Notes: a model not told the origin generated them from the letters alone. Shown: positions 34,515 to 44,047, numbered from the stretch's first letter. The stretch is DNA of 64,000 nucleotides from a virus (IMGVR_UViG_3300042309_001504:58443-122442); one strand, 5' to 3'. Program-made: numbers and translations.

Positions 34515-35508
34515 AAAAAAAACGGCCGTTTTATCAAGATACAAAGAAAAAAACAAAAGTTGGCATCATCTTTTACAACAATATGGTTATGAAACCATTG
34601 TTTTTAATAAATTTGATGGCGATAATTTATTGCCTAATGTTGGAAGAGAAGGCCATACATATTTATATTATATAGTAAACAATTATCATCATCTTCCTCA
34701 TGAAATACTATTTACTCAATATGATCCAAGAGATCACTTTAAAAATAACACTGTAACTAATAATGTTAAATATAATGTTAATATACAAGAATTTTTAAAT
34801 CAATTTTTATATAATTTTATATCTATAAGACCAATCGATTTTGATTCGATTGTAAGAGATAGAAATATCGATTGGATTCAATATTGTAAAACAATTTTTG
34901 AGTTATTTGATGATAAACAAATTAATCGTTTGTTATGTTGTGGGGCAAATCTCAATGGAGTATTTCGTGTTAGTAGAAGAGCAATTTTAAATAGACCACT
35001 ATCTTTTTATACTAGATGTTTAGAATTATTAAGCAACGAAGTTGATCCCGAGGCCGGATATTTTTTTGAAAGAATATGGAAGTTTATTTTTACATCCTAT
35101 GGTTGCAATAATAATAAATATATTTATTTTAATAATGAATATTTTTTATTTGGCACTGACTATGGATTAGATAATCATTGGCATCCAAATTCAAATCCAA
35201 TATCTAGTAATTTTTCTGGCAATATTATTTCTGATAGAAAATGGAAAGACAATGCATATGGACATATCTTTTTACATGAATCTGGACTAATCATGTCTAA
35301 TTATTTAAGCACCAATTTATATAGTAGCCCTCATGAGGCATATTGGAGTATAGATGATGATGATCGTCTTAGATTTTATAATTTATATGGTGGCATAACA
35401 TCTATTTTTGATTTAAAGGATATATCTTGGCCTTTGAAAGGTAATATGTATCAAGGAACTAAAAAAATAATAAATTTTCACTGGCTTAAAAAGAAAATGT
35501 TCATGTAA
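34501..35508 (+). CDS. DUF3431-family protein (glycan-related)
   Basis: A 335-residue protein. The family core NVGREGHTYLYYIVNNYHHLPHEILFTQYDP is split here by position as NVGREGHTYL and the downstream LPHEILFTQYDP; the front reads TAVLSRYKEKNKSWHHLL. Then FRVSRRAILNRPLSFY and GYFFERIWKFIF follow. It is a paralogue of the protein at 36604-37548, about the same length. DUF3431 is thought to be GT-like from its genomic company. The ATG at the chosen start overlaps the previous gene by 14 bp. Confidence 0.78.
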   Translation: MANGRKKTAVLSRYKEKNKSWHHLLQQYGYETIVFNKFDGDNLLPNVGREGHTYLYYIVNNYHHLPHEILFTQYDPRDHFKNNTVTNNVKYNVNIQEFLNQFLYNFISIRPIDFDSIVRDRNIDWIQYCKTIFELFDDKQINRLLCCGANLNGVFRVSRRAILNRPLSFYTRCLELLSNEVDPEAGYFFERIWKFIFTSYGCNNNKYIYFNNEYFLFGTDYGLDNHWHPNSNPISSNFSGNIISDRKWKDNAYGHIFLHESGLIMSNYLSTNLYSSPHEAYWSIDDDDRLRFYNLYGGITSIFDLKDISWPLKGNMYQGTKKIINFHWLKKKMFM

Positions 35509-36592
35509 ATATTTTTTCAATTTTATTTAGTGCGGAACCTATTACTTGATGCATATCATAATACCTATATTCTGCTAATCTACCACCAAAAATATATTTA
35601 GTATTTTGACTACTTAATTTATAATATTTATCGTATATTACATTATTTTGTTGAGTATTAATTGGATAGTATGGAATTTTGTTATGATTCCATTCATCTG
35701 GATATTCTTTTGTTATTATCGTTTGATCCTGATTACCAAATTCAAAATGTTTATGTTCTATGATTCTAGTATATGGAATATTAATATCGGTATAATTAAT
35801 AAGAGCATTACCTTGATAATCTTTAATATCTAGTACTTCATGTTCAAATTTTAATGTTCTATAGTTAAGAATACCATGATAGTAATCATAAAACTCGTCT
35901 ATTTTACCAGTATAAACTATATATTTTGCTTTATTGTCCCAATAATCCCTATTATCGAAATAATCCACACCAAGTTCAATATCTGCTCCGTTTAACATAT
36001 TTTGAATCATGATTGTATAACCATTAACTGGTATTCCTTGATATTTATCATTAAAATAATTATCATCAAATGTTAATCTTATAGGTAGTCTTTTAATAAT
36101 ATCAGAAGGTAATTCTTTTGGATGTAATTTCCATTGTTTAGTCGTATATCCTTTAATAAAAATGTTATATATTTCTTCACCAACTTGAGATAGTATCCAT
36201 TCTTCTAAATTTTTTGGATTATCATTTACAATTCTTTTGTGTTTTAATATATCTTCTGCCTCTATAGGATCTTTAACTCCCCACAATTGATATAATGTAA
36301 ATAAATTAATAGGAAAAGAAAATAATTTATTTTTATAATTAACTTTTGGTCTATTCACATAATGATTAAATTCTGTAAATTGATTGACATAATCCCAGAT
36401 TTTTTTACTATTAGTATGAAATATATGTGGTCCATAAACATGAATATTGATATCATTTCTTTTTTCAGTATAGCAGTTACCACCGATATGATTTCTTTTA
36501 TCAATAATCAATACTTTTTTATTTCTTTTTATACATTCATGTGCAAATACAGAACTATATATTCCACAACCAACCATTAAATAATCATACAT
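35501..36592 (-). CDS. glf: UDP-galactopyranose mutase
   Basis: A 363-residue flavoprotein. YLMVGCGIYSSVFAHECI is the FAD-binding GxGxxx loop, IIDKRNHIGGNCYTEKR is the next conserved segment, and HVYGPHIFHTNSKKIWDYV is highly characteristic of UGM. KGYTTKQWKLHPKELP and the C-terminal GGRLAEYRYYDMHQVIGSAL fit too. It makes UDP-galactofuranose from UDP-galactopyranose, a donor for surface glycans. It is the one minus-strand gene inside the plus-strand cassette; its end overlaps the convergent gene by 8 bp. Confidence 0.93.
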   Translation of the reverse strand: MYDYLMVGCGIYSSVFAHECIKRNKKVLIIDKRNHIGGNCYTEKRNDINIHVYGPHIFHTNSKKIWDYVNQFTEFNHYVNRPKVNYKNKLFSFPINLFTLYQLWGVKDPIEAEDILKHKRIVNDNPKNLEEWILSQVGEEIYNIFIKGYTTKQWKLHPKELPSDIIKRLPIRLTFDDNYFNDKYQGIPVNGYTIMIQNMLNGADIELGVDYFDNRDYWDNKAKYIVYTGKIDEFYDYYHGILNYRTLKFEHEVLDIKDYQGNALINYTDINIPYTRIIEHKHFEFGNQDQTIITKEYPDEWNHNKIPYYPINTQQNNVIYDKYYKLSSQNTKYIFGGRLAEYRYYDMHQVIGSALNKIEKIFT

Positions 36593-36603
36593 TTTAATAT
36601 CCT

Positions 36604-37548
36604 ATGACAAAAGTTGCTATATTATCACGCTATAAAGAGACAGATACCACATGGTATAATATACTAAAAAATGAGTATGACAATGTTATTATTTTTAATA
36701 AATTTAATGGAAAAAATTTACTACCAAATGTTGGACGAGAAGGACACACATATTTATATTATATAGTAAATAATTATGATAATTTGCCTGATGAAATGTT
36801 ATTTAGCCAATACGATCCTACAGATCATTTTCATCGAAAAAATATTCATGAATATAGAGATATAAATCATATGAATTTTTTCTTAAAAAGTTCAATTTTA
36901 GATTTTATTTGTATTAATGCAAAAGATTATGATGTTTTTGTAAGAAAACGACCTGTAGATTGGATTAAATATTATAACTTATTATACAATAATAATATAG
37001 ACTTTAATCATGTGGTTTCAATTGGTGCTTGTTTGAATGGAGTATTTAGAGTAACAAAACAATCTGTACTTAGACATAGTAAAGATTTCTATGATAGAGC
37101 ATTGTCTATGCTATCGAAAGATAGACATCCAACAGAAGGATATTTTTTTGAAAGAGCATGGAAATATATTTTTACTAATTATGGTAATTGTCCAGAAAAA
37201 TATTCTTATTTATTAGATAGTGTGTGGTTATTTGGAAATGATATTATACAGAGTGTTCATAAAACAAGAAGAGATGAAGCTTATGGTCATTTAAAATTAT
37301 ATAGTGATGGTTTAATTGGTGGAAAAAACTTTAGTAGTTTATATGGAAATAGTAATGAACATTACTGGACAGTATATGAGGATAAATTCTATATTTTATC
37401 TGCTGAATCAGCCATAACATCTTGTTTTGTATTACCAGAGAATATAGATAATGTATCGCAGATTTTAGGAGACTATTACAGTCAGGATGGTATCTTAAAT
37501 AATTTTTTCTTTTTAAGAAAACCCATGTGGTCATACTATTTTAAATAG
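36604..37548 (+). CDS. DUF3431-family protein (paralogue)
   Basis: A 314-residue paralogue of the protein at 34501-35508. Shared phrases include AILSRYKETDTTWYNIL, NVGREGHTYLYYIVNNYD, LPDEMLFSQYDPTDHF, GACLNGVFRVTKQSV and EGYFFERAWKYIFTNYG. Its ATG lies 11 bp from the divergent glf start. The duplicated genes flank glf, so the three may act on one galactofuranose-containing glycan. No catalytic residues are assigned. Confidence 0.78.
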   Translation: MTKVAILSRYKETDTTWYNILKNEYDNVIIFNKFNGKNLLPNVGREGHTYLYYIVNNYDNLPDEMLFSQYDPTDHFHRKNIHEYRDINHMNFFLKSSILDFICINAKDYDVFVRKRPVDWIKYYNLLYNNNIDFNHVVSIGACLNGVFRVTKQSVLRHSKDFYDRALSMLSKDRHPTEGYFFERAWKYIFTNYGNCPEKYSYLLDSVWLFGNDIIQSVHKTRRDEAYGHLKLYSDGLIGGKNFSSLYGNSNEHYWTVYEDKFYILSAESAITSCFVLPENIDNVSQILGDYYSQDGILNNFFFLRKPMWSYYFK

Positions 37549-38279
37549 TCATCAATCCATTCAACATGATCACTTATTCTAGTATGAAAACTTTCTGTTT
37601 CATACTCATGAGTATTTTTATCATTTCTTGATACAAAAGAATGTATTCCTGCTAATTCATTACCAATAAATAATCCGCCTCCACTGTCACCATGAAATAT
37701 TAAAAACTCTAATTGTGTTTTATCCGATTTAAGAGATGGACTACAGACTAGAGTATTATTTTCTACTTTATCTATTTTATTTGATCCGGCTCTTCTTTTT
37801 CCGTCTGAAAATGTTTTACCAGATAAAAAATTACCTGTAGCACCATAACCGGCTAAAGAACATATTTTTCCAGATTCGTTTTTTTCTGTATACAAAGATG
37901 GATACCATTTTAATCCTATTGATTCATTTATATTTATTATAGCTATATCATTAAAGCCCTGTTTAGATATATCAAAATCTTTATGAGGAATAAAACTATC
38001 TATCAATATAATTTTATTATTTATACTAACTATATATTTATCATTTTTATCAATAAATACATGAGCAGCAGTCAGCAATACCCTATCACTAATTGCAACA
38101 CATGATCCAAAATATTTTTCCTTATTAGTTTGTGGATCTAAACAGATTATTTTACCCACATATACAAAATTCTCTGCATACGATATATGTTGTTTATCAG
38201 AGTTTGATGGATCTATTAAGCCACTATATGATATTGAAGATAATAAAGATAAAATTATTACTATTAGTAAGTTTTTCAT
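37536..38279 (-). CDS. secreted trypsin-like serine protease (S1)
   Basis: A 247-residue protein with a signal peptide (MKNLLIVIILSLLSSISYSG). The trypsin triad is complete: His73 in LLTAAHVF, Asp111 in FNDIAIIN and Ser199 in FHGDSGGGLF. The usual Cys pair is GSC60 and others. AGGAG six nt before the ATG supports the start. Export to the periplasm or outside is expected; S1 proteases are rare in phages. It could degrade host surface proteins or process virions. Confidence 0.87.
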   Translation of the reverse strand: MKNLLIVIILSLLSSISYSGLIDPSNSDKQHISYAENFVYVGKIICLDPQTNKEKYFGSCVAISDRVLLTAAHVFIDKNDKYIVSINNKIILIDSFIPHKDFDISKQGFNDIAIININESIGLKWYPSLYTEKNESGKICSLAGYGATGNFLSGKTFSDGKRRAGSNKIDKVENNTLVCSPSLKSDKTQLEFLIFHGDSGGGLFIGNELAGIHSFVSRNDKNTHEYETESFHTRISDHVEWIDDYLK

Positions 38280-38326
38280 ATACTACTCCTATCGGGTATA
38301 GTAATACACGATAGTAAATAGTATAA

Positions 38327-39220
38327 TTATATTTTACCAATTATTCTACCCTTTTGTGTTCTAATAGCATAGCCCATTCTGATCAAATATGGTTCGATAC
38401 TATTTTCTATAGTCTCAATAGCAATACCAGTTAAAGATGAAATGCTTTTTAATCCAACCGGATTTCCCTTTTGCTTTGACAAAATATCTAGATACATACG
38501 ATCATAGATATCTAATCCCATATTATCTATTCCTTGCACATTAAAAATCTCATCAACACTAAGATTTTTTTCTGGATTACAAATCTTATAATTTTTATAC
38601 CATTGAAGTCTACCATTTAGAATTCTAGGAGTACCTTTGCTGCGTTTAGCAATTTCTAGTAGATCCTCATCAGAAATAACAATATTCAACTTATCAGCAT
38701 TCGATCTTGCTAGTTTAGCTAAATCATTTGTAGTATAAAATGTAAGATGTTCTTTAATAATAAATCGATCATAAAATGGCTGACTTAAACTGCCTCCACT
38801 AGTTGTAGCACCAATCAGTGTGAATGATGGAAGATCAATAGTTTCTGGCGTTCCATTAACTGTTAAAGATAAACAAAAATCCTCCATGACAGGATATAAA
38901 AATTCTTCTACCAATTTTGGCAATCTATGAATCTCATCAATAAATAAAACAGACCTTGGTGCCATACCCATGATATATGGCATAATATTTTTAACACTTC
39001 TGATGTTAGCCGCATTGACGGTATATAGATTAACATTCAATTCGTTGGCTATTGCACTCGCTATGGTGGTTTTACCTAGCCCCGGAGGACCATCTATTAA
39101 AGTATGTGGCATCACAGTCGATGAACTTAAACAGCCAACCACAGATACCTTTAAACGATCAATCGGGCCACTCTGACCAATAATCTCATCAAATCTAGTA
39201 GGACGAATTCCTTTAGACAT
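38327..39220 (-). CDS. ruvB: RuvB-like Holliday junction helicase
   Basis: A 297-residue AAA+ helicase of the RuvB family. IRPTRFDEIIGQ begins the N-domain, Walker A is GPPGLGKT (residues 44-51), Walker B is VLFIDEIHRL (Asp95, Glu96), and GATTSGGSLSQPFYDRF is sensor 1/arginine-finger region. The RuvB-C winged helix follows (GLKSISSLTGIAIETIE, then GYAIRTQKGRI). It is slightly shorter than bacterial RuvB (about 335). It should drive branch migration during phage recombination. It overlaps a gene carrying a RuvA-like domain. Confidence 0.92.
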   Translation of the reverse strand: MSKGIRPTRFDEIIGQSGPIDRLKVSVVGCLSSSTVMPHTLIDGPPGLGKTTIASAIANELNVNLYTVNAANIRSVKNIMPYIMGMAPRSVLFIDEIHRLPKLVEEFLYPVMEDFCLSLTVNGTPETIDLPSFTLIGATTSGGSLSQPFYDRFIIKEHLTFYTTNDLAKLARSNADKLNIVISDEDLLEIAKRSKGTPRILNGRLQWYKNYKICNPEKNLSVDEIFNVQGIDNMGLDIYDRMYLDILSKQKGNPVGLKSISSLTGIAIETIENSIEPYLIRMGYAIRTQKGRIIGKI

Positions 39221-39605
39221 TTTTTATCTCCAATGATTGTAATGATAGTTTAACCAAATCTATAGTGCTAGTAAGAAAAGGATTGTTTTTGTAGGTCTTA
39301 CTCAGAATATTATCTGCTTCTGCTTTTGTAAAACCATATTGTTGCAATAAGGGGCTTGCTTGATTTAATAGTTCTTTTGGAATATTAATTTCTTTTGTTT
39401 CTGTTTTTGGTTCTATTTTTTCTTCATAAACAACATCTAGACTTTTGATTTGTTTAGGCTTAAAAATAAACCCACATTCACAAACAACTTTGAAATTTTT
39501 TGTTTGAGTTTCTTTGAGTGAAAGCCAATGAGTATAATAACACTCATTATTTGGACATCTATATTCTAGATGACAATTTAGATTAATCGGTTTCTGGAGT
39601 TTCAT
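39213..39605 (-). CDS. zinc-ribbon protein with RuvA domain III-like C-terminus
   Basis: A 130-residue protein with two parts. A zinc ribbon comes first (YRCPNNECYYTHW, then VVCECGFIFKP). After a Lys/Glu/Thr linker, a helical domain (ELLNQASPLLQQYGFTKAEA, then STIDLVKLSLQSL) resembles RuvA domain III or UBA-like folds, the part of RuvA that binds RuvB. It is encoded immediately before ruvB and overlaps it by 8 bp. A RuvB adaptor replacing RuvA is inferred, not shown. Confidence 0.68.
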   Translation of the reverse strand: MKLQKPINLNCHLEYRCPNNECYYTHWLSLKETQTKNFKVVCECGFIFKPKQIKSLDVVYEEKIEPKTETKEINIPKELLNQASPLLQQYGFTKAEADNILSKTYKNNPFLTSTIDLVKLSLQSLEIKNV

Positions 39606-39996
39606 CTTCTTTGCACCAAAATACAAAATCATTTATTTCATGATCATAGGCTGACTCTATCAATCCCTTACTAACCAATGATGATAGTAAATTACTAACC
39701 AAACGTGTGTTCAATGCTTCTACTATTTTAAGAAATATTTCTTCATCAAGAACATATCTAATTTGATTTGTGTGTTTATTAGTTTGCTTTTTAAGAAGAT
39801 TTTTAACTATTACCATAGATTCTTGTTGAGTTAAAACTTTATTAAGTTCTTCCAATGATACATTATCTAGTTTTGCAAACATTTGATCTATAGCATCATC
39901 TTCTGATTCTGCATTTTTTCCAAAACTGTTATAGACCACTTTTCTAGTGGACTCAGTAAACTCATCTAAGTTATCGACTATGTATAATTCTGACAT
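39583..39996 (-). CDS. hypothetical protein, family with 55186-55530
   Basis: A 137-residue protein starting SELYIVDNLDEFTESTRKVV. The last third (SNLLSSLVSKGLIESAYDHE, then DFVFWCKEDE) matches in layout the product at 55186-55530, so both belong to one small phage family. The fold looks mainly helical. It is co-transcribed with the zinc-ribbon and ruvB genes. The function is unknown. Confidence 0.65.
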   Translation of the reverse strand: MSELYIVDNLDEFTESTRKVVYNSFGKNAESEDDAIDQMFAKLDNVSLEELNKVLTQQESMVIVKNLLKKQTNKHTNQIRYVLDEEIFLKIVEALNTRLVSNLLSSLVSKGLIESAYDHEINDFVFWCKEDETPETD

Positions 39997-40005
39997 AATT
40001 TTCCT

Positions 40006-40398
40006 TTAGTTTAGAATATCAAACAATCCCTTATAATAATGAGGCTGTAATATAAAATGTACAGCATGACTTTGAATGTGGTTTAAGTATTCTCTGGCTA
40101 ATCTAGCATTGGCAAAATACTCTTTTTTCCATATTGGTTGTTTCTGATAATTACTCCCCAAATACTGGAAGGTTTTATCCTTACCAGTATTGGAGAAGTA
40201 ACTATTCACAGGAAACGATTTTTTGGGAAAATTTATATACCATACATTTGGTGATCCTTCGACTACATCGTTTAGGGCATCATATAGCATTTTACCCCAA
40301 GCATCCCATGCAGCAGGATCAAACTTAAAATAGTGCTTATATTTGTCTTGAGCATCATCATAATCATGATCGTCATCATAGTCATAATCTTCATTCAT
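40006..40398 (-). CDS. hypothetical protein with acidic N-terminus
   Basis: A 130-residue protein beginning MNEDYDYDDDHDYDDAQDKY, then an aromatic-rich domain (YFKFDPAAWDAWGKMLYDAL, NVWYINFPKKSFPVN). A longer in-frame form reads through the tRNA-like element just upstream and is rejected, so the MNEDY start is used; GAGA lies ten nt before it. The acidic stretch is like the end of the rIIB homologue next door. Confidence 0.65.
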   Translation of the reverse strand: MNEDYDYDDDHDYDDAQDKYKHYFKFDPAAWDAWGKMLYDALNDVVEGSPNVWYINFPKKSFPVNSYFSNTGKDKTFQYLGSNYQKQPIWKKEYFANARLAREYLNHIQSHAVHFILQPHYYKGLFDILN

Positions 40399-40420
40399 TT
40401 TATTTAATCTCTGGTAGAAA

Positions 40421-40506
40421 ATAGTGGGAGGGAATCGAACCCTCTCATATAGCGTATGTTTAAAATTTAAACCAGAGGCTATCATCTTAGTCGCCAGACC
40501 CACCTA
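40421..40506 (-). tRNA. atypical tRNA-like element, type II, possibly Leu
   Basis: The T-arm is canonical (GAGGG TTCGATT CCCTC), and a variable arm (CATA-loop-TATG) precedes it. The acceptor pairs only if one base bulges (TAG[G]TGGG with CCCACTA), the D loop lacks GG, and the anticodon stem is weak. One register reads TAA (Leu), another ATT (Asn). No CCA is encoded. It may be a degenerate or specialised tRNA. Confidence 0.5.
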
Positions 40507-40514
40507 TAATTAAA

Positions 40515-41366
40515 TCAATAGTTTTGATCTAAATCATCTTCGTATTCATCTTCATCTTCATACTGATCCCAGTAATCATCATCATACTCATCATACAACT
40601 GCTCTTCATCCTCATCATAAGAATCTTCGCTAAACTCAGCCTTATAAAGAGGCTTTAGTAGTTCGCCTTGATATTCGCCAACAACTTCATATCTACAAGT
40701 ACGAAGTTTCTCATGATTACAATCACTAGGAACGCTGACCACATCCTTCGGATTAATCTTAACAATCATAATATGATCACCATTATCAGCACTACCATAA
40801 TTAGCCACATAGTTTAAAGCACCAGCATGAAGTCCCTGAGAACAACCAACGCTACGATTGTCATCGACTTTAGCCCTATTCATTTGGCAAACTTTACCAA
40901 CATGATTGTCAAATGTGCCAGCATACTTATCCATATAATCACTACGAACAGCCTTGTATGCTAGAAAATGACCATCCTCAGTAATTGGTAGATGTTCATG
41001 CTCCAAGAAATCATACAGTTCCTTTTGACTTTGCATACTGGGATTTTCCATAAGATTATTCAAAAAGTTTACAAGAGGCTGAAATGGCAGTCCCTTACTC
41101 ATAAACTCTAGAATACGTTTACTAATGCTACCATGAACTTCTTCACCATCAAAAAGCACCTTGCCGTTCTTGACTTCAACAAGACCATCACTAAATGACG
41201 ATACTGCCTTTTCAATATCCACCAGTTCTAGCAACTCATCATTTGTTGCTGTTGGTAGAGCCTCAAGAATCAACTTGTAATTGATATGATCAGGAATAAC
41301 TTGATAAGCCTTATTATTCAAGATCAACGTCAAATTACCATCAACCCACATAAACGGAACGCTCAT
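40515..41366 (-). CDS. rIIB: rIIB-like protein
   Basis: A 283-residue protein matching T4 rIIB. SISKRILEFMSKGLPFQPLV starts the conserved part, followed by LYDFLEHEHLPITEDGHFLA, YKAVRSDYMDKY and GLHAGALNYVANYG, DHIMIVKINPKDVVSVPSDC. T4 rIIB works with rIIA at the membrane against prophage exclusion systems. The last ~45 residues are an Asp/Glu/Tyr-rich low-complexity tail. It lies directly downstream of rIIA. Confidence 0.88.
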   Translation of the reverse strand: MSVPFMWVDGNLTLILNNKAYQVIPDHINYKLILEALPTATNDELLELVDIEKAVSSFSDGLVEVKNGKVLFDGEEVHGSISKRILEFMSKGLPFQPLVNFLNNLMENPSMQSQKELYDFLEHEHLPITEDGHFLAYKAVRSDYMDKYAGTFDNHVGKVCQMNRAKVDDNRSVGCSQGLHAGALNYVANYGSADNGDHIMIVKINPKDVVSVPSDCNHEKLRTCRYEVVGEYQGELLKPLYKAEFSEDSYDEDEEQLYDEYDDDYWDQYEDEDEYEDDLDQNY

Positions 41367-41392
41367 TTTAATTCTCCTCTTTTCCTGTGAAA

Positions 41393-44047
41393 TTATTTGA
41401 TCAAAACACTTAGACTATTTCTTAACTGTTCAATACCGTTTTCATCAATAGTTACAAACCATGCTGGCGGATTATAGTAACGATTATGATGTACTCTAAG
41501 TGGATTGGAGGAACCTATTCCGGTCAATCCAGCATCAGAACCATTTACTTCCAACGCACTGCTCATAATATACTTGAGCATCGGCACCTTGTCAACCTCC
41601 GCTTTAAACCTTTTTCTAAGATCACTACTTTTCGTTATTGACTCACAAAAATCTTTGGATTCTTGAGAAATCGATACCATCTTAGATGTATAATCTACAC
41701 TATACATAGTATTGATCTCGCTCTTTAAGATATTAAACTCTTGAGTTTGTTTACGAATCTTCTCAGGATCAATACCATTCATATTATGCTTTGCTAATAT
41801 TTTTGCCATAACAGCAAAGTATTCTGACTTCTTACAAAACTTCATATCAAAACTATTATGAATAACATGAGCAAAAAAGTAATGAATCATCCATTGATCG
41901 ACCAGATTACAAAGTTCCGATCCACCAATATACTTATCATAATCAATACCAAAAATGCTTAGAATAGTAACCGCTATGTGCCTATCTGCACGAATCCTAT
42001 AATAACCATAAGTCTCATTCTTCTCGTCTGCATTATACTGTTCAGTACAGTAGTCCACAATATTCTTATATGATCCAACTTCTCCACAGAGTTTACTCAT
42101 CATACTCTTTAATTGAGGCTTGATCCAAGCATTGAAATCAACAAGATTCAAATCTTTGATCTTACTAACAGCACTCTGCTTGATAGCAAGAATATTCTTG
42201 TCTTTCAATAGATTGTGAAGAGTATGATTTTTATCTTTAATGATTTTATTAAGATAAGAGATAGATGGAAACCCTTCTACCGAAGCATACCTAATAATAG
42301 GAATATAAATTGTCTCGTCTTGATCTTCAATAGTTTCATAGGTATCTTCGTCTACTTCTCTTAGAAGATCAGAATCATTTATTCCATTACCAGATAGTAC
42401 TAGTTTATCATTAGCGTCTGGACAACCACCAATAATAAAAACCTCACCAGCACTAATCTGACCAAAAGAAACGCTACTCTTGCGTGGTCCCTTGCTAAGT
42501 AGACTACGATAATCAGAAACATTAACTACATTAGTTTCTCCGCCGATATCACTGATGATATCATCAAAACCTTCCGTAGAATCTTCTGGATGACTACTAT
42601 CCACCATAAGATAAGCAAAGCAATCATTTTGATTACAATACTTTGTCACAATCTTTTTGGCAGTTTCTTCACCCTTAATATCACAGCGGAAAAAGATCAT
42701 TTTACCACTCTTTTTGGTTCCGCTCCAATAGTATTGAGGAACCCCCTTGAGTGTTTCGTTATGAATTTTATCTGTTAGATAAACCATACGACGAGAGCGA
42801 TAGCCGGATGTTCTAAAATTAAAAACATACAACTGCTTATTTTTCTTGAACTTATATTCAAGATCTTTACCACTAGTTAATTCGTGGGTCTTGCCAGACT
42901 GGTCTATCCATGATGCACCAGCGGTCCATCCGCCAGCAAGATCGCTCAGATTATAATAGGTCTGATAAGCATCTACCAGATTAGTACACTGAGTAATCTT
43001 TTGAGTCATATCTTCTTTGAGTTGAAGATAAATATCTTGAGTTCTTTCACGCAAAACTTTAATAACATTTTTTGTATACTGTAAGCCTTCACGACTCACA
43101 TCCATTTCCAATTCACCAATATCAAAATTGATTTCAAGATATAGGCCGGACCCTAGAACCTCCTTGACTAGATTCTTCCAGTTATCAACATCTACCTTTT
43201 TAAAGGTACGATTCCATTTCTGGATAGCGTCATTGGATGTATCTTTTTCTGCTTCTCCAATAATCTTTGAACTATCAACAGGATAAGCAATATTACCCAT
43301 GATAGCAACAATACCACTATCAGCATTGTTATATGCTGAAGGATATTGATCATTATTATTTGCTAGTCTACCAATCCTCCAGCCCTTACCATCAATAACA
43401 AAATTAGTATAAGAATACGAATGATCTGACAGATTCTCTCCAAAACCGCCCTCAATAATGGGCTTCATTTTGAAGTAATGGAAAATTCTTTTTGCTTTGG
43501 TAGTAAACTCGCCAAAATCACACTGTTTAACAGCAAAACTAATTTCAAGACCGTTAGGCTCTTTAGTTGCACTAATATCAAACAGATTAAGACTAGGAAC
43601 ACCATTCTCATCCATAGCCGCAATATAAGAATACTTAGTTCCGTTGTAATAAGATACTGTGCTAAAACTCTTGGTATAAGCAAATGGACTCTTGCTACCT
43701 AATCCAAGACAACCAACAAAATCATTACTATCATTCTTGTTGCTTGCACCATAAGTGGTATATAGTTCCTCCATATCTTGCTGACTAAGACCAGTGCCAT
43801 AATCACGCACAGTAAAAGATGGAACCGCTTGTGTTGGCAGAATAACCTTAAAAGGATTCTTGTTGCCGGCAGCAACGTGAGCATCATAAGCATTAGTGCT
43901 TAGTTCACGAATAACCGCCATAACCTTATCAGAATACAGAGAATCCGAAAGGATTTTAAACATTTTGCTCGTTTGAGCAATAGTAAATTGGTTGCTACTT
44001 TCCAAACCCCTACTATGAATTTCAACTGTTCGATCCGCGAGTTTCAT
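41393..44047 (-). CDS. rIIA: rIIA-like protein with GHKL ATPase domain
   Basis: An 884-residue protein. The GHKL ATP-binding site is plain: IRELSTNAYDAHVAAG (N box), FTVRDYGTGLSQQDMEELY (G1) and GCLGLGSKSPFAYTKSF (G2). The rest is poorly conserved, as usual for rIIA. The start at MKLADRTVEIHS is chosen: GGAG lies six nt upstream and a TTGACA/TATAAT promoter covers the in-frame codons before it. The rIIA-rIIB pair is translated in order from this promoter. Confidence 0.88.
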   Translation of the reverse strand: MKLADRTVEIHSRGLESSNQFTIAQTSKMFKILSDSLYSDKVMAVIRELSTNAYDAHVAAGNKNPFKVILPTQAVPSFTVRDYGTGLSQQDMEELYTTYGASNKNDSNDFVGCLGLGSKSPFAYTKSFSTVSYYNGTKYSYIAAMDENGVPSLNLFDISATKEPNGLEISFAVKQCDFGEFTTKAKRIFHYFKMKPIIEGGFGENLSDHSYSYTNFVIDGKGWRIGRLANNNDQYPSAYNNADSGIVAIMGNIAYPVDSSKIIGEAEKDTSNDAIQKWNRTFKKVDVDNWKNLVKEVLGSGLYLEINFDIGELEMDVSREGLQYTKNVIKVLRERTQDIYLQLKEDMTQKITQCTNLVDAYQTYYNLSDLAGGWTAGASWIDQSGKTHELTSGKDLEYKFKKNKQLYVFNFRTSGYRSRRMVYLTDKIHNETLKGVPQYYWSGTKKSGKMIFFRCDIKGEETAKKIVTKYCNQNDCFAYLMVDSSHPEDSTEGFDDIISDIGGETNVVNVSDYRSLLSKGPRKSSVSFGQISAGEVFIIGGCPDANDKLVLSGNGINDSDLLREVDEDTYETIEDQDETIYIPIIRYASVEGFPSISYLNKIIKDKNHTLHNLLKDKNILAIKQSAVSKIKDLNLVDFNAWIKPQLKSMMSKLCGEVGSYKNIVDYCTEQYNADEKNETYGYYRIRADRHIAVTILSIFGIDYDKYIGGSELCNLVDQWMIHYFFAHVIHNSFDMKFCKKSEYFAVMAKILAKHNMNGIDPEKIRKQTQEFNILKSEINTMYSVDYTSKMVSISQESKDFCESITKSSDLRKRFKAEVDKVPMLKYIMSSALEVNGSDAGLTGIGSSNPLRVHHNRYYNPPAWFVTIDENGIEQLRNSLSVLIK

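Noticed and set aside
40399-40503. N-terminal extension of the gene at 40006-40398
   Set aside because: The extra codons are a translation of the tRNA-like element, including its T-arm.
43465-43893. Two minus-strand ORFs within rIIA
   Set aside because: They are out-of-frame shadows of the GHKL region.
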